From Halopseudomonas salina (GTDB lineage Bacteria; Pseudomonadota; Gammaproteobacteria; Pseudomonadales; Pseudomonadaceae), in assembly GCF_008641105.1 (NCBI RefSeq), contig NZ_VTTI01000010.1, positions 62,001-126,000 on the forward strand: DNA of 64,000 nucleotides. The letters are read 5' to 3'. The notes under the pieces were generated by a model that was not told the origin of the DNA, did not search any database, and saw only the letters and a list, made by a program, of their open reading frames with translations. This document shows positions 1 through 16,513 of this stretch, piece by piece (position 1 is the first letter of the stretch; each line of letters begins with the position of its first letter). The position numbers and the translations under genes were made by a program.

Positions 1-879
1 CACTGTAGCAGTCTCGGAGGCAAACTCTTCAACGGTGCTACCGACTTCGGAAAATTCACCCAGGGACAGATCTGGTCCAGCTGTGATATTCACCAGAATA
101 CCCCTTGCGCCCATCAGGTTCACGTCTTCCAGCAACGGACTGCGAATTGCCGCCTCTGCTGCTTCACGTGCACGATTCGGACCACTGGCGTGGCCAGTAC
201 CCATCATCGCCATGCCCATTTCGCTCATTACGGTTTTCACGTCGGCAAAGTCGACGTTGATCATACCCGGACGCATGATGAGGTCAGCAATGCCCTGAAC
301 GGCGCCAAGCAGCACGTCGTTGGCCTTGCTGAACGCGGCAAGCAGGCTGGCGTCTTTGCCCAGCACGGTCAGTAGTTTCTCGTTGGGAATGGTGATCAGC
401 GAATCCACATGCTCGCTCAGTTCACGGATGCCCTCTTCGGCGATCTGCATGCGCTTGCGGCCTTCGAACGGGAACGGCTTGGTGACGACTGCGACTGTGA
501 GGATACCCATTTCACGAGCCACTTCGGCAACGATTGGCGCCGCACCTGTACCTGTACCACCACCCATGCCGGCGGTGATAAACACCATGTCTGCGCCACG
601 CAGCACTTCAGCGATGCGTTCGCGGTCTTCCATCGCCGCTTCACGGCCGATCAGCGGATTGGCGCCAGCCCCAAGACCCTTGGTCACATTCGGGCCCAAC
701 TGCAGGATGGTGCGGGCGCTGACGTTCTTCAGTGCCTGTGCATCGGTGTTGGCACAGATGAACTCGACGCCCTCGACGTTGTTGACAACCATGTGCTGCA
801 GGGCGTTACCACCGCCGCCACCGACACCAACAACCTTGATTACTGCGTTTTGCGGAACGTTATCAATTAATTCAAACAT
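1..879 (-). CDS. ftsZ: Cell division protein FtsZ (3' end cut by window)
   Basis: FtsZ is the tubulin-like GTPase that polymerises into the Z ring and recruits the divisome at midcell. The ATG lies at 877-879 and is preceded by a GAGGAG ribosome binding site. The protein begins [13 protein letters not shown], with the N-terminal nucleotide-binding glycine stretch at about residues 18-22 and the tubulin signature GGGTGTG further on. Only 293 codons are inside the window, so about 100 C-terminal residues, including the FtsA/ZipA-binding tail, are missing. It is the last dcw gene visible, 93 bases after ftsA, the usual Pseudomonas order. Identity is certain; only the 3' end is unknown. Confidence 0.98.
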   Translation of the reverse strand, partial: MFELIDNVPQNAVIKVVGVGGGGGNALQHMVVNNVEGVEFICANTDAQALKNVSARTILQLGPNVTKGLGAGANPLIGREAAMEDRERIAEVLRGADMVFITAGMGGGTGTGAAPIVAEVAREMGILTVAVVTKPFPFEGRKRMQIAEEGIRELSEHVDSLITIPNEKLLTVLGKDASLLAAFSKANDVLLGAVQGIADLIMRPGMINVDFADVKTVMSEMGMAMMGTGHASGPNRAREAAEAAIRSPLLEDVNLMGARGILVNITAGPDLSLGEFSEVGSTVEEFASETATV

Positions 880-972
880 GGTTCCATCTCCTCGAGTACT
901 AACTCGTTTCGTTTTCGTTTCGTTTACTGCATTGCTCGCTTGCGCGAGCGCCAGACCGCTTTTGTGCGGCTC

Positions 973-2202
973 TTAAAAATTGCCCTTGAACCATCGCTTG
1001 ACACGTACCAGCGCTGATTCCTTGCTCGTTTCCGAACTGCTTGCAGCCGCGGCGTTATGCCGGTTGCCGTAGTGCAACAGCCCTACACTGGTGGCATAGA
1101 TGGGGTTGCGCACCACATCCGTCAGCCCCTTGAATTCCTGTGGTACGCCCAGGCGTACCGGCATGTGGAAAATCTCTTCGGCCAGCTCCACAGCACCTTC
1201 CATCTTCGATGTACCACCGGTCAGCACGATGCCGGCCGGAATCATGTCTTCGAAGCCGGAGCGTCGCAGCTCGGCCTGAATCAGCGTGAACAGCTCGTCA
1301 TACCGCGGCTCGACCACTTCGGCCAGGGCCTGACGGGACAGATCGCGCGGGGGACGCTCGCCCACGCTGGGCACCTTGATGGTTTCTTCCGGGCCGGCCA
1401 GTTTGGCCAGCGCACAGGCGTAGCGGATCTTGATTTCCTCTGCGTACTGGGTCGGGGTACGCAACGCCATGGCGATGTCGTTGGTAACCTGATCTCCGGC
1501 AATCGGAATTACGGCCGTGTGGCGAATCGCGCCTTCGGTGAAGATCGCGATATCCGTGGTGCCGCCACCGATATCAACCATGCACACGCCCAGTTCCTTC
1601 TCATCATCGGTCAGCACTGCGTAGCTGGAGGCCAGTTGCTCGAGAATCACATCTTCGACTTCCAGCCCACAGCGGCGGATGCATTTTTCAATGTTCTGCA
1701 CGGCATTCAGTGCGCAGGTCACCAGATGCACCTTGGCTTCCAAGCGCACGCCGGACATGCCCAGCGGCTCGCGCACACCTTCCTGGTTATCGATCACATA
1801 TTCCTGGGGCAGGATGTGCAACACCTTCTGGTCAGCGGGAATGGCCACCGCCTGGCCTGCGTCGAGCACCCGCTCAATGTCTGCCTGTGCCACTTCACGA
1901 TCACGAATTGCCACAATGCCGTGGGAATTGAGACTACGAATGTGATTACCGGCAATCCCGGCAAATACCGAGTGAATTTCGCAGCCGGCCATCAACTCCG
2001 CTTCCTCGATTGCCCGCTGAATTGATTGCACAGTGGATTCGATATTGACCACCACCCCTTTCTTCAGGCCGCGCGAGGGGTGCGAGCCGATACCCACGAT
2101 CTCCAGAGTGCCGTCCACACCGATCTCACCGACCAGCGCGACCACCTTGGAGGTCCCGATATCAAGCCCGACAATCATTCTGCTACCCTGCTTGCTCGCC
2201 AT
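973..2202 (-). CDS. ftsA: Cell division protein FtsA
   Basis: FtsA is an actin-like ATPase that tethers FtsZ filaments to the inner membrane and passes the signal to the late divisome. The 409-residue length is normal. The actin-fold phosphate-1 motif DIGTSK is at residues 14-19, a second nucleotide motif (DIGGGTTDIA) is near the middle and GGTSKMEG marks the adenosine site. The C-terminus ends in a basic amphipathic segment (VRVKRWFKGNF), the membrane-targeting helix. The start at 2202 has AGGA five bases upstream; an internal Met at residue 9 is less likely. It lies between ftsQ and ftsZ in the dcw operon. Confidence 0.97.
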   Translation of the reverse strand: MASKQGSRMIVGLDIGTSKVVALVGEIGVDGTLEIVGIGSHPSRGLKKGVVVNIESTVQSIQRAIEEAELMAGCEIHSVFAGIAGNHIRSLNSHGIVAIRDREVAQADIERVLDAGQAVAIPADQKVLHILPQEYVIDNQEGVREPLGMSGVRLEAKVHLVTCALNAVQNIEKCIRRCGLEVEDVILEQLASSYAVLTDDEKELGVCMVDIGGGTTDIAIFTEGAIRHTAVIPIAGDQVTNDIAMALRTPTQYAEEIKIRYACALAKLAGPEETIKVPSVGERPPRDLSRQALAEVVEPRYDELFTLIQAELRRSGFEDMIPAGIVLTGGTSKMEGAVELAEEIFHMPVRLGVPQEFKGLTDVVRNPIYATSVGLLHYGNRHNAAAASSSETSKESALVRVKRWFKGNF

Positions 2203-2211
2203 AAGATCCTG

Positions 2212-3078
2212 TCACTCTTTGATTAATTGCTGCGCGACCGGCTCGCGCCAGGCCACTGCCATCGCATTGTTGTAGCGCAGGTCAACCCGCGCTATCTGTG
2301 GTCTGTATTCGGCCAGCATGAGCTGATCGATGGTCAAAAAACGTTGCACCTTGTCCACCAGAGCATCACGACCCAGAAGCACCTGGATGCCATCCTGGGT
2401 GGTCAGAAACCAGCTGCCCCGCTCACGCAGTTCGAGCTTCGCAACACCCTGGCCATAAGGCCGTAGCAGCCGATTGAACTGCTGGTAGTACTGCATGACG
2501 CGCTGCTTGGCCCGCTGTGGGCCATCCAGCTGCGGCAGCTCCGCAAACTGGCTGATATCTTGCGGGGTGAAAGCCTTGCCCGCGTTGTTCAGCAGAGCGG
2601 CATCACCCCAGCGAGCGACTGGCAACTGCTCATCCAGATGGATGATCAGCTGACTGGGCCATACCCGCGTTACCGCAGCACTGGCGACCCAGGGCATCTC
2701 CGCCAGATCACCGCGCATTGCATTCAGATCAATGCCCAGAAAACTCTCGTTCAGGTACGGCTGAATAACGGCCTGCACCGCTACCGGATCGATGTACTGC
2801 AATTCGCCCTGCACGCTGATCAATTCAATCGGCTGGTCCGCCAGCGGCAGAATGCGGCTGCCAAGCTCGTACAGCCCCACTCCCAGACCGATCAGTAACA
2901 GCGGCCAGATCACCTGCTTGATCCGCGTCAAAGCGCCGTCAAACGATGGCCGGCTCAGTGACAGCTTCGGCCAGCTGCGCGCAGCGACCGGAGCCACACG
3001 CACGGCGCCCTGGCCCGGCGCTACACGCCGACTCCGGGTTTTGCCTGCCCGCGGGTCTCTGACCATCTGCCGCAACAT
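2212..3078 (-). CDS. ftsQ: Cell division protein FtsQ
   Basis: FtsQ is a bitopic inner-membrane protein that bridges early and late divisome proteins through the FtsQLB complex. The 288-residue product has a basic cytoplasmic N-terminus of about 55 residues, one transmembrane helix (about 58-75, VIWPLLLIGLGVGLYELG), then a POTRA domain beginning at ELISVQGELQYID and the beta domain. A GAGGG site precedes the ATG. It is nine bases from ftsA and nine from ddl, so co-transcription is expected. The family is poorly conserved in sequence, but the architecture and position leave little doubt. Confidence 0.95.
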   Translation of the reverse strand: MLRQMVRDPRAGKTRSRRVAPGQGAVRVAPVAARSWPKLSLSRPSFDGALTRIKQVIWPLLLIGLGVGLYELGSRILPLADQPIELISVQGELQYIDPVAVQAVIQPYLNESFLGIDLNAMRGDLAEMPWVASAAVTRVWPSQLIIHLDEQLPVARWGDAALLNNAGKAFTPQDISQFAELPQLDGPQRAKQRVMQYYQQFNRLLRPYGQGVAKLELRERGSWFLTTQDGIQVLLGRDALVDKVQRFLTIDQLMLAEYRPQIARVDLRYNNAMAVAWREPVAQQLIKE

Positions 3079-3087
3079 ACCGTTCCC

Positions 3088-5451
<2,364 letters not shown>

Positions 5452-5459
<8 letters not shown>

Positions 5460-6522
5460 GGATCACCTCCTGACAGGCGCGGACAACATCCGCAGTCGCG
5501 TTGGGTGTGGCCTGGCGGCGGGCATTATCGGCCATCGCTTGCAAAGTCTCCGGCTGGGTAAAAAGGGAATTGAGCTGCTCAGCCAGTGATTCACTGCTGA
5601 GGCTGTGTTGCGGCAACAGCAGCGCTGCCTGCTGGCTTGCCAGAAAATGCGCGTTGGCACTCTGGTGGTCGTCAATGGCATGGGGCAACGGAATCAGCAA
5701 TGCGGGGCGGCCAGCTGCAGCCAGCTCGCTGATGGTCAAGGCGCCAGCCCGGCAAACCACCAGATCGGCCCAGGCGTAAGCTGCGGCCATGTCAGCGATG
5801 AAGGGCTCTACGCGCGCATTCACACCCGCCTGTGCATACCCTTGCGTGGTCAGTTCCACGTGCTGGCGTCCGCACTGGTGCCACACGTCCGGTCTGGCAG
5901 CTTCACCCAGCAGTGCCACCGCCGGTGGCAGTAGTTTGTTCAGCGGCAATGCACCCAGGCTGCCACCGAGAATCAGCAGCCGCGGCTGGCGATCGGCCTG
6001 CCAGTTCATGGGAGCCACCTGAAATATCTCTTCACGCACCGGGTTACCGGTTGTCAGCCGCTTGGGCGTATCGGCAAAGCTGCCAGGGAAGCCTTCACAA
6101 TGGCGTTTGGCCAGGCGGCTGAGCAATCTATTGGAGGTACCCACCACGGCATTTTGCTCATGGATCACCAGCGGGATGCGCTTGCACCAGCCAGCCAGCC
6201 CACCCGGGCCGGTTACGTAGCCGCCAGCACCCAGCACGCACACCGGGTCGAGCACTGCCAGCAGACGCAGCGACTGGAACAGTGCGCGCATTAGCTGGAA
6301 CGGCGCCTTGAGCAAGCCCAGACGGCCCTTGCCACGCAGGCCCTGGACATCAATGTAGTGAATCGGAATACCAGCCGCGGGTATCAACTCGGCCTCGATG
6401 CCCCGACGGGTACCCAGCCAGTGCACTTCATAGCCCTGCTCGGCAAACAGGCGTGCGCAGGCCAGAGCTGGAAAAACGTGGCCACCGGTACCGCCGGCCA
6501 TGATCAGCACGCGATCACTCAT
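5452..6522 (-). CDS. murG: Lipid II synthase MurG
   Basis: MurG is the peripheral inner-membrane GT28 glycosyltransferase that transfers GlcNAc from UDP-GlcNAc to lipid I. The start was placed at [20 protein letters not shown] (ATG at 6520-6522) because a longer open frame adds 30 residues unlike any MurG. The product is 356 residues. [12 protein letters not shown] is the N-terminal lipid/diphosphate loop, GGSLGA the second glycine-rich loop, and the C-terminal [31 protein letters not shown] region binds UDP-GlcNAc. It overlaps ftsW by eight bases and murC by eight, the typical dcw packing. Confidence 0.97.
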
Positions 6523-7690
6523 CGGCCACCTCCCGCAGCGCCTGGCGGCGCTCCCAGTCGATACGCAGCAATATGCCCAGGCTGATGCAACAGACCACAA
6601 GCGAGCTGCCACCGTAACTGAGGAACGGCAGGGTCAGACCCTTGGTGGGCAGCAGACCGACGTTCACACCCACGTTGATCAATATCTGGCCTATCCACAT
6701 GATGGCCAGACCGTAAGCCAGGTAGGCCGCAAACAGCCGGCCGGCGCGCTCGGCCCAGAGACCGATATACAGGCTGCGCACGGCCAGAAAAACCAGCAGC
6801 CCAAATGCCGAAAGTGCGCCGACCAGGCCCAACTCCTCGGCCAGAACCGCGAAAACGAAGTCGGTATGCGCCTCGGGCAGATAGAACTGCTTTTGAATGC
6901 TGTTGCCCAGACCGATGCCCAGCCACTCGCCACGGCCGAACGCGATCAGCGCCTGGGTAAGCTGATAACCGGTACCAAAGGGATCTTCCCAGGGATTCAG
7001 GAAACCGGTCAGGCGCTGCAGCCGGTAGGGCTCGATGACGATCAGCAGCCCACCAAGAATCGCAATCGAACCGAACAGAAGGATGAATCGGAACAGGCCT
7101 ACACCGCCAAGAAACAGCATGCCCACGGCTGCGCCCATCAGAACGACTGTGGCACCAAAGTCCGGCTCGGCGATCAACAACAGAGCCATCGGGAAGAGCA
7201 CCATGAACGGCTTGATAAAACCGAACCAGCCTTCCTTCACCTCTTCCTGCCTGTGCACCAGATAGCCGGCAAGAAACACTACGGCGAAGAGCTTGGCAAG
7301 CTCCGAGGGCTGAATATTGATAGGCCCTACGGCGATCCAGCGCCAGCTGCCGTTAACCTCGCGGCCGATGCCGGGGATCAGTACGGCCACCAGCAGAGCG
7401 ATACCAATGAACAGCAAGGGAAACCGGAACTGTTCCCACAGGCGGATTGGCACCGAAATCACAAAGACCAGTGCAGCGAATCCGATAAGCACGTAAATCA
7501 GCTGCCTGATCATATAGAACAGGGGATTACCCAACTGACCCGCAGCCACTTCCATGGAAGCAGAAGAAACCATGACCAGTCCAAGCCCCAAAAGGCAGAG
7601 GGCGGCCACCAGCAACGGCATGTCCATATCGAAACGGCGGGGCCCTAACAGGGGCGCGGCTGACTCCTTGAGGGTAGCGATACCGATCAT
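6515..7690 (-). CDS. ftsW: Septal peptidoglycan polymerase FtsW
   Basis: FtsW is a SEDS-family glycosyltransferase that polymerises lipid II at the septum with its partner PBP3 (FtsI). The 391-residue protein is strongly hydrophobic with about ten transmembrane segments. Family signatures visible include NGSWRWIAVGPINIQPSELAK and the C-terminal GLLPTKGLTLPFLSYGGSS. The start overlaps murD's stop by four bases. RodA is the only realistic alternative; location in the dcw cluster between murD and murG decides for FtsW. Confidence 0.97.
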   Translation of the reverse strand: MIGIATLKESAAPLLGPRRFDMDMPLLVAALCLLGLGLVMVSSASMEVAAGQLGNPLFYMIRQLIYVLIGFAALVFVISVPIRLWEQFRFPLLFIGIALLVAVLIPGIGREVNGSWRWIAVGPINIQPSELAKLFAVVFLAGYLVHRQEEVKEGWFGFIKPFMVLFPMALLLIAEPDFGATVVLMGAAVGMLFLGGVGLFRFILLFGSIAILGGLLIVIEPYRLQRLTGFLNPWEDPFGTGYQLTQALIAFGRGEWLGIGLGNSIQKQFYLPEAHTDFVFAVLAEELGLVGALSAFGLLVFLAVRSLYIGLWAERAGRLFAAYLAYGLAIMWIGQILINVGVNVGLLPTKGLTLPFLSYGGSSLVVCCISLGILLRIDWERRQALREVADE

Positions 7691-9036
7691 TGCGGCAACC
7701 TCCCTACAGCCTCGGCAAATAGCCGACCACGTTCTTCAAAGTTGCGAAACATATCCAGACTGGCGCAGGCAGGCGACAGCAACACGATATCACCCATCTG
7801 CGCGGCTTCGGCTGCTGCCTGTACAGCCTCTTCCAGGGTGTTGACGCGGACCAGCCGGGTGCAACCGTCCAGGGCGTCTGCCAGTAAGGGCGCATCCCGA
7901 CCTAACAGCACCACCGCCCGGCAATGCTCGCGAACCGCCTTGCTGAGCGGAGCAAAATCAGCACCCTTGCCGTCTCCGCCGGCAATCAGTACCAGTTTGC
8001 CGCTGCAATCGGCAGCAAAACCCTTTATCGCTGCCAGGGCGGCGCCCACGTTGGTTGCCTTGGAATCGTCGTAATAATCCACGCCCGAGAGCTCGGCGAC
8101 CCACTGGCAGCGATGTGGCAAACCGGTGAATTCACGCAGCGTCTGCAGCATGGCGTCCATGGGCAACCCAACAGCATGCCCCAGAGCCAGAGCAGCCAGC
8201 GCATTGGCATGATTGTGCGCGCCACGCATTCTGAGTTCTGAGATTGCGATCAGCGGCTTGAATTCAAATGCCAGATACTGCTCGCCCTCTTCCTTGATCA
8301 GCCCGAAGCCTTTGAAGTCCGGCCGCGACAAGCCAAAGGTCCAGCAGGGTAGCTGTTCGTTGAGCAACGGCCGAGACAGACTGTCGTCCCGGTTCACCAC
8401 CACCTGACGCGCACCACGAAAGATCCGATGTTTGGCCTGATGATAGGCAACCATGCCGGGGTAACGGTCCATGTGGTCGGCGCTCATGTTCAGAACCGTA
8501 GCCACTTCAGCGTTCAGGTTGTCGGTTGTTTCCAGCTGAAAACTCGACAACTCCAACACATACAGCTCAGCCTTCTCATCCAGCAGGTCCAATGCCGGCG
8601 TTCCCAGATTGCCGCCCACGGCCACCCGCTTGCCGGCTGCCGCTGCCATGTCGCCCACCAGCGTTGTGACAGTGCTCTTGGCGTTGGAGCCAGTGATGGC
8701 AATGACTGGCGCCTTTGCCTCACGGGCAAACAGCTCCACATCGCCAACAAGGTTGACTCCAGCAGCTTTGGCCGCCTGCAAGGCCGGTTCAGCCAGCGCG
8801 ATACCTGGGCTGACAATCAGCTCCGAGGCACGATTGAGGATAGCCGGGTCCAGTTCGCCCAGGTACAGATCAGCCATCGGCGCAAAACGCTTGAGCTGAT
8901 CCAGACCCGGCGCATTCTCGCGTGTATCCACCACAGCAAATGACAGGCCGCGGCCAGCCAAATAGCGCGCAACCGACAGCCCGGTCTTCCCGAGGCCGAC
9001 GATGATCCGCTGCTTGTCCGTGGTAATCAGTGACAC
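7687..9036 (-). CDS. murD: UDP-N-acetylmuramoylalanine--D-glutamate ligase MurD
   Basis: MurD adds D-Glu to UDP-MurNAc-L-Ala in the cytoplasm. The 449-residue protein starts with the uracil-binding Rossmann segment IIVGLGKTGLSVARYL (about 11-26). The ATP loop is AITGSNAKSTVTTLVGDM; the alanine in GSNAKS replaces the more usual glycine but retains the lysine and serine. It also has the conserved HRCQWVAE and DDSKATNVGA segments. The stop overlaps ftsW by four bases and the start is ten bases after mraY's stop. Length and motifs fit the family. Confidence 0.97.
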   Translation of the reverse strand: MSLITTDKQRIIVGLGKTGLSVARYLAGRGLSFAVVDTRENAPGLDQLKRFAPMADLYLGELDPAILNRASELIVSPGIALAEPALQAAKAAGVNLVGDVELFAREAKAPVIAITGSNAKSTVTTLVGDMAAAAGKRVAVGGNLGTPALDLLDEKAELYVLELSSFQLETTDNLNAEVATVLNMSADHMDRYPGMVAYHQAKHRIFRGARQVVVNRDDSLSRPLLNEQLPCWTFGLSRPDFKGFGLIKEEGEQYLAFEFKPLIAISELRMRGAHNHANALAALALGHAVGLPMDAMLQTLREFTGLPHRCQWVAELSGVDYYDDSKATNVGAALAAIKGFAADCSGKLVLIAGGDGKGADFAPLSKAVREHCRAVVLLGRDAPLLADALDGCTRLVRVNTLEEAVQAAAEAAQMGDIVLLSPACASLDMFRNFEERGRLFAEAVGRLPQ

Positions 9037-9046
9037 AACACTTTCC

Positions 9047-10129
9047 TCAACGCAGTTTCAATGTGGACAGACCGACCAGCACCAGTACGACGGTGATGAT
9101 CCAGAACCGCACTATTACCCGCGGCTCGGGCCAGCCCTTCAATTCAAAATGATGGTGAATTGGCGCCATGCGAAATACGCGGCGACCGGTGAGCTTGAAC
9201 GAGGCAACCTGGACGATGACCGACAGGGTTTCCACGACAAAGATACCGCCCATGATGAACAGCACGATCTCCTGCCGAACGATCACCGCAATGACTCCAA
9301 GCGCAGCGCCCAGCGCCAGCGCACCCACATCGCCCATGAACACCTGAGCGGGATAGGTGTTGAACCAGAGAAACCCCAGCCCGGCCCCAACCAATGCGCC
9401 GCAGAATACGATCAGCTCGCCTGCGCCTGGCACATAGGGAATCAACAGATACTCGGCAAAGCGCACGTTGCCGGAAAGATAGGCAAAGATACCCAGCGCG
9501 CCACCGACCATGACCGTTGGCAGAATCGCCAAACCATCCAGACCGTCGGTCAGGTTGACGGCGTTACTCGAGCCGACGATCACGAAGTAGGTCAATACAA
9601 CAAAGAAGATCCCGAGCTGAAATTCGACCTGCTTGAAAAACGGCAGAATCAACGTGGTCTCTACCGGGTTGGTCGCGGTCATGAAGAGTACGATTGCTGC
9701 GGTCAGACCAAACACCGACTGCCAGAAATACTTCCAGCGCGATGGCAGGCCTTTGGAGTTCTTTTCCACTACCTTGCGGTAATCATCCACCCAGCCAACT
9801 GCACCGAAGGAGAAGGTCACTCCCAGCACAACCCACACGTACAGGTTGCTCAAATCAGCCCAGAGCAACGTGCTGATGCCGATCGCGACCAGAATCAGCG
9901 CGCCGCCCATGGTCGGTGTACCCGCCTTGGATAAATGCGATTGGGGCCCATCGTTGCGCACAGACTGTCCAATCTGACGAAAACTCAGCGTGCGGATCAT
10001 CCATGGACCCAGGAACAGGGCCAGACCCAGGGCCGTGAGAACGCCCAGAATACCGCGCAGGGTCAGGTACTGAAACACCGCAAAACCGGTGTAGAACTGC
10101 TGCAGATATTGAGTCAGAAGCAACAACAT
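9047..10129 (-). CDS. mraY: Phospho-MurNAc-pentapeptide transferase MraY
   Basis: MraY is the polytopic inner-membrane enzyme that moves phospho-MurNAc-pentapeptide to undecaprenyl phosphate, giving lipid I. The start at [11 protein letters not shown] gives 360 residues, the standard length; a 15-residue upstream extension would overlap murF and was rejected. Visible signatures are WVDDYRKVV with the catalytic Asp pair, [21 protein letters not shown] and the C-terminal [15 protein letters not shown]. About ten transmembrane helices are predicted by eye. The ATG lies one base downstream of the murF stop region, so coupling is likely. Confidence 0.98.
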   Translation of the reverse strand: MLLLLTQYLQQFYTGFAVFQYLTLRGILGVLTALGLALFLGPWMIRTLSFRQIGQSVRNDGPQSHLSKAGTPTMGGALILVAIGISTLLWADLSNLYVWVVLGVTFSFGAVGWVDDYRKVVEKNSKGLPSRWKYFWQSVFGLTAAIVLFMTATNPVETTLILPFFKQVEFQLGIFFVVLTYFVIVGSSNAVNLTDGLDGLAILPTVMVGGALGIFAYLSGNVRFAEYLLIPYVPGAGELIVFCGALVGAGLGFLWFNTYPAQVFMGDVGALALGAALGVIAVIVRQEIVLFIMGGIFVVETLSVIVQVASFKLTGRRVFRMAPIHHHFELKGWPEPRVIVRFWIITVVLVLVGLSTLKLR

Positions 10130-10130
10130 A

Positions 10131-11513
10131 TCAGTTGGCCTTGTCGTTATTGTTGTCAGTACCGCCGGACGCACCAGTGGTAGTCAGGGCTGCAACCACG
10201 CTTTCCATGGCCGCACTACGCGAACCCTTTACCAGTACTCGGGTATTGGCATCGAGCTGCGCTGCAAGTGCCGCCACCAGCTCTTCCCGGGTGCCAAACA
10301 GATGACCGCCAGCGCCGAACTCCTCAGTTGCAAGTGCAGACAGGCTGCCGACCGCAAACAAGGCATCAAGCCCCTTTTCCCGGGCATAGATACCCACATC
10401 GCGATGACTCTGTTGTTCCCATTCGCCCAGTTCCCCCATATCACCTAGTACCAGAATGCGGCGACCATCGAGGCTGGCAAGGATGTCGATTGCGGCTTTG
10501 ACCGATGCGGGGTTGGCGTTGTAACTGTCATCAATCACCAAAGCACCATTGCGTCCGGCAAGCGGATTGGCCCGACCGGCAACCGGCAGCACCCTACCCA
10601 GGCCGCGGCGAATCACTTCAAGCTCGGTTTCCAGATGCAACGCGGCGCCAGCTGCTGCGAGCGCATTGGCAATATTGTGAGCGCCCAGCAAGTTCAACTG
10701 GACGGTGATCGAACCCTTGGGCGTGACCAGCAGGAAACCGGGGCAGCCACGCTCGTCCAGCTCCACCGACTCGGCGCGCAATTGTGCGGTCGGATTGGTG
10801 AGACTGAAGGCCAGCGACGTACGGCGGCCCAGGGACTGGTACCAGTCTTCGAACCAGGGGCTGTCCAGATTGATGACAGCCTTGCCGTCGGCAGGCAGGC
10901 CCGTGAGTATCTCGCCCTTGGCCAGGGCAATTTTCTCCGGGCTGCCGAAGCGCCCGACGTGGGCCATCCCGGCATTGGTCAGAACGCTGATCTGCGGCTT
11001 TGCCAGGTTCATGCTGTATTCGATATCGCCCTGTACTGCTGCACCCATCTCGATCACCGCAAACTCATGCGTTGATTCAAGCGCAAGCAGCGTCAGGGGC
11101 ACACCCAGCTCGTTATTCAGGTTGCCACGGGTAGCCAGTACGGGACCGCGCTCGCGGAGTATGGCAGCGAGCATTTCCTTTACGCTGGTCTTCCCGCTTG
11201 AGCCGGTGATGGCAATCACCGGTGCAGAAAAGGCGTTGCGCGCCAGAGCCGCAAGTTGGCCAAGCGCATACCGACAGTCATGCACCAGCAGTTGGGGCAA
11301 TGGATCGTCTACCGCATAAGCGACCATTGCAGCGGCGGCGCCATTCTCACGGGCCTGGGTCACAAAGTCATGGCCATCGACGTGATCACCAGCCAGCGCA
11401 ACAAACAAACCACCAGGGGCTACGGCACGCGCGTCAATAGTGACACTGTCGAAGGTTGCATCCTGGCCGACCAGGCTGCTGCCAAGGGGTTTCAGCAGCT
11501 GAGAGAGACGCAT
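10131..11513 (-). CDS. murF: UDP-MurNAc-tripeptide--D-Ala-D-Ala ligase MurF
   Basis: MurF attaches D-Ala-D-Ala to complete the UDP-MurNAc pentapeptide. The ATG at 11511-11513 ([11 protein letters not shown]) was chosen because a longer frame runs back into murE. The product has 460 residues. It carries the ATP loop [16 protein letters not shown], the [13 protein letters not shown] segment and the C-terminal [16 protein letters not shown] motif characteristic of MurF. It starts five bases past the murE stop and ends one base before mraY. Assignment is secure. Confidence 0.97.
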   Translation of the reverse strand: MRLSQLLKPLGSSLVGQDATFDSVTIDARAVAPGGLFVALAGDHVDGHDFVTQARENGAAAAMVAYAVDDPLPQLLVHDCRYALGQLAALARNAFSAPVIAITGSSGKTSVKEMLAAILRERGPVLATRGNLNNELGVPLTLLALESTHEFAVIEMGAAVQGDIEYSMNLAKPQISVLTNAGMAHVGRFGSPEKIALAKGEILTGLPADGKAVINLDSPWFEDWYQSLGRRTSLAFSLTNPTAQLRAESVELDERGCPGFLLVTPKGSITVQLNLLGAHNIANALAAAGAALHLETELEVIRRGLGRVLPVAGRANPLAGRNGALVIDDSYNANPASVKAAIDILASLDGRRILVLGDMGELGEWEQQSHRDVGIYAREKGLDALFAVGSLSALATEEFGAGGHLFGTREELVAALAAQLDANTRVLVKGSRSAAMESVVAALTTTGASGGTDNNNDKAN

Positions 11514-11517
11514 GGCT

Positions 11518-15030
<3,513 letters not shown>

Positions 15031-15034
<4 letters not shown>

Positions 15035-15972
15035 GGACGTTTCTCGGCGATGCGCAGTACGGCGCTGCGCGCACGGGGGTTATTCGCCGTTTCCGCAGCT
15101 GACGGCATGATTGCCTTGCCCACCAGATTGATGCTGACATCAATATCCGCAGCGCGAATCGGCAGATCACGGGGCAGCGGCGCACCTTTGGCTTCACGGC
15201 GCATGAACTGCTTTACCAGTCGATCCTCCAGCGAGTGAAAACTGATAACTACCAGACGTCCGCCCGGCGCCAGCACGTCGAGCGCGGCTTTGAGGCCATC
15301 CGCCAGATCGTCCAACTCGCGGTTGATAAAGATGCGGATACCCTGAAACGCCCGGGTTGCCGGGTGCTTGTGTTTTTCCCAGGCAGGGTTGGCCACTTTC
15401 ACCACTTCGGCGAGGTCTGCTGTACGGGTAAAGGGCTGCTCGGCGCGGCGGTTGACGATGGCTCGGGCGATGCGCTTGGCATAACGTTCTTCGCCGTACT
15501 CCTTGAGCACGGTCGCGATGTCCGCTTCGGCGGCGCTGTTGATCCACTGGGCCGCACTCTGGCCGCTAGTCGGATCCATGCGCATGTCCAACGGACCATC
15601 ATGCATGAAGCTGAAGCCACGCTCTGCGTCGTCCAATTGAGGAGAAGACACGCCCAGGTCCAGCAGAACGCCGTCGACCTGACCATGTAGCCCACGCTGG
15701 CGTAGCTCTTCGGCCATGTCGGCAAAAGACCTCTGTATAACGACGAAGCGGCCGTCTTCGGCCGCCAGCTCTGCACCGACCCGGACAGCTTCCGGGTCCT
15801 TGTCGAAGCCGAGCAGCCGGCCCTGCGCAGAGAGCCGGGCAAGCAGCGCGCGGCTATGTCCCCCGCGACCGAAGGTGCCATCTATATAAAGCCCCTCGGG
15901 CTTGATGGCGAGACCCTCGATGGCCTCATTCAGCAGTACGCTGATGTGGGAAAAGATGTTTGGCACGTTCAT
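15031..15972 (-). CDS. rsmH: 16S rRNA (cytosine1402-N4)-methyltransferase RsmH (MraW)
   Basis: RsmH methylates N4 of C1402 in the decoding centre of 16S rRNA using S-adenosylmethionine. The start [17 protein letters not shown] at 15970-15972 gives 313 residues and forms an ATGA overlap with the mraZ stop. A longer frame reads through mraZ and was rejected. Signatures include [16 protein letters not shown] (SAM binding, about 28-43), [13 protein letters not shown], and the C-terminal [21 protein letters not shown]. It is the second gene of the dcw operon. Confidence 0.97.
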
Positions 15973-16424
15973 AGGCTCAAGGTCTGCAATACGTCCGGCA
16001 GCTCGCCCAGACTCTGTTCCTGGTCCAGGTAACCAGCGGTGGTGGCTTCCCAGGCGTCTTCGCTCCACAGCTCGAACTTGTCCAGCTGCCCAACGAGCAT
16101 GACTTTCTTGTCCAGTCCGGCATGCTCACGCAGCAGCGGTGGCACAACAAAGCGACCATTGCTGTCCAGCTCGATTTCGTTGGCATTACCGATCAACAGT
16201 CGATTCAGACGCTTGACTGCCGGATTGAGGTTGGGGGCCTTGCGCAACTGGGCCTCTACCGCCTCCCAGGCAGGCATCGGGTAGATCCACAGGCAGCGTT
16301 CTTCGAGCGCAATAGTGGCTACCAACTGGCCGGCGCACAGCTCCACGAGACGGTCGCGATAACGCGCCGGCATCGCAAGCCGCCCCTTGGCGTCCAGATT
16401 GATAGCATTTGCTCCACGAAACAC
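15969..16424 (-). CDS. mraZ: Transcriptional regulator MraZ
   Basis: MraZ is an AbrB/SpoVT-fold DNA-binding protein that represses the dcw operon by binding tandem repeats in its own promoter. I place the start at the GTG at 16422-16424, giving a 151-residue protein beginning (V/M)[23 protein letters not shown]. It is preceded by AAGGGGA nine bases upstream. A longer ATG start 17 codons upstream has no matching homology. Two AbrB-like repeats are visible, each with a GRLAMP/GRFVVP motif. It is the first gene of the operon and sits just after its operator. Confidence 0.94.
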   Translation of the reverse strand: MFRGANAINLDAKGRLAMPARYRDRLVELCAGQLVATIALEERCLWIYPMPAWEAVEAQLRKAPNLNPAVKRLNRLLIGNANEIELDSNGRFVVPPLLREHAGLDKKVMLVGQLDKFELWSEDAWEATTAGYLDQEQSLGELPDVLQTLSL

Positions 16425-16481
16425 GCTGCTGCTTCCCCTTTTCGAATTGGTCTGTGAGAGGAAGGGAATTACCAAAATTAT

Positions 16482-16507
16482 CCACTTTCACCCACTTCAC
16501 ACCACTT
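16482..16507 (-). promoter_or_regulatory. Three tandem MraZ boxes (dcw operator)
   Basis: On the minus strand AAGTGG occurs three times at exact 10-base spacing (16502-16507, 16492-16497, 16482-16487). MraZ is known to bind direct repeats of TGG-rich boxes at about one helical turn in mraZ promoters. The repeats start at the predicted transcription start, a position suited to repression. Seen directly; the binding role is by homology. Confidence 0.85.
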
Positions 16508-16513
16508 CGGCAC

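Noticed and set aside
934..949. GCTCGC-TTGC-GCGAGC hairpin between ftsA and ftsZ
   Set aside because: No T run follows on the minus strand, and ftsZ continues the operon; at most a processing hairpin.
6500..7648. 382-codon plus-strand open frame rich in Gln, His and Asp
   Set aside because: Shadow of the hydrophobic ftsW gene; composition is the mirror of transmembrane codons.
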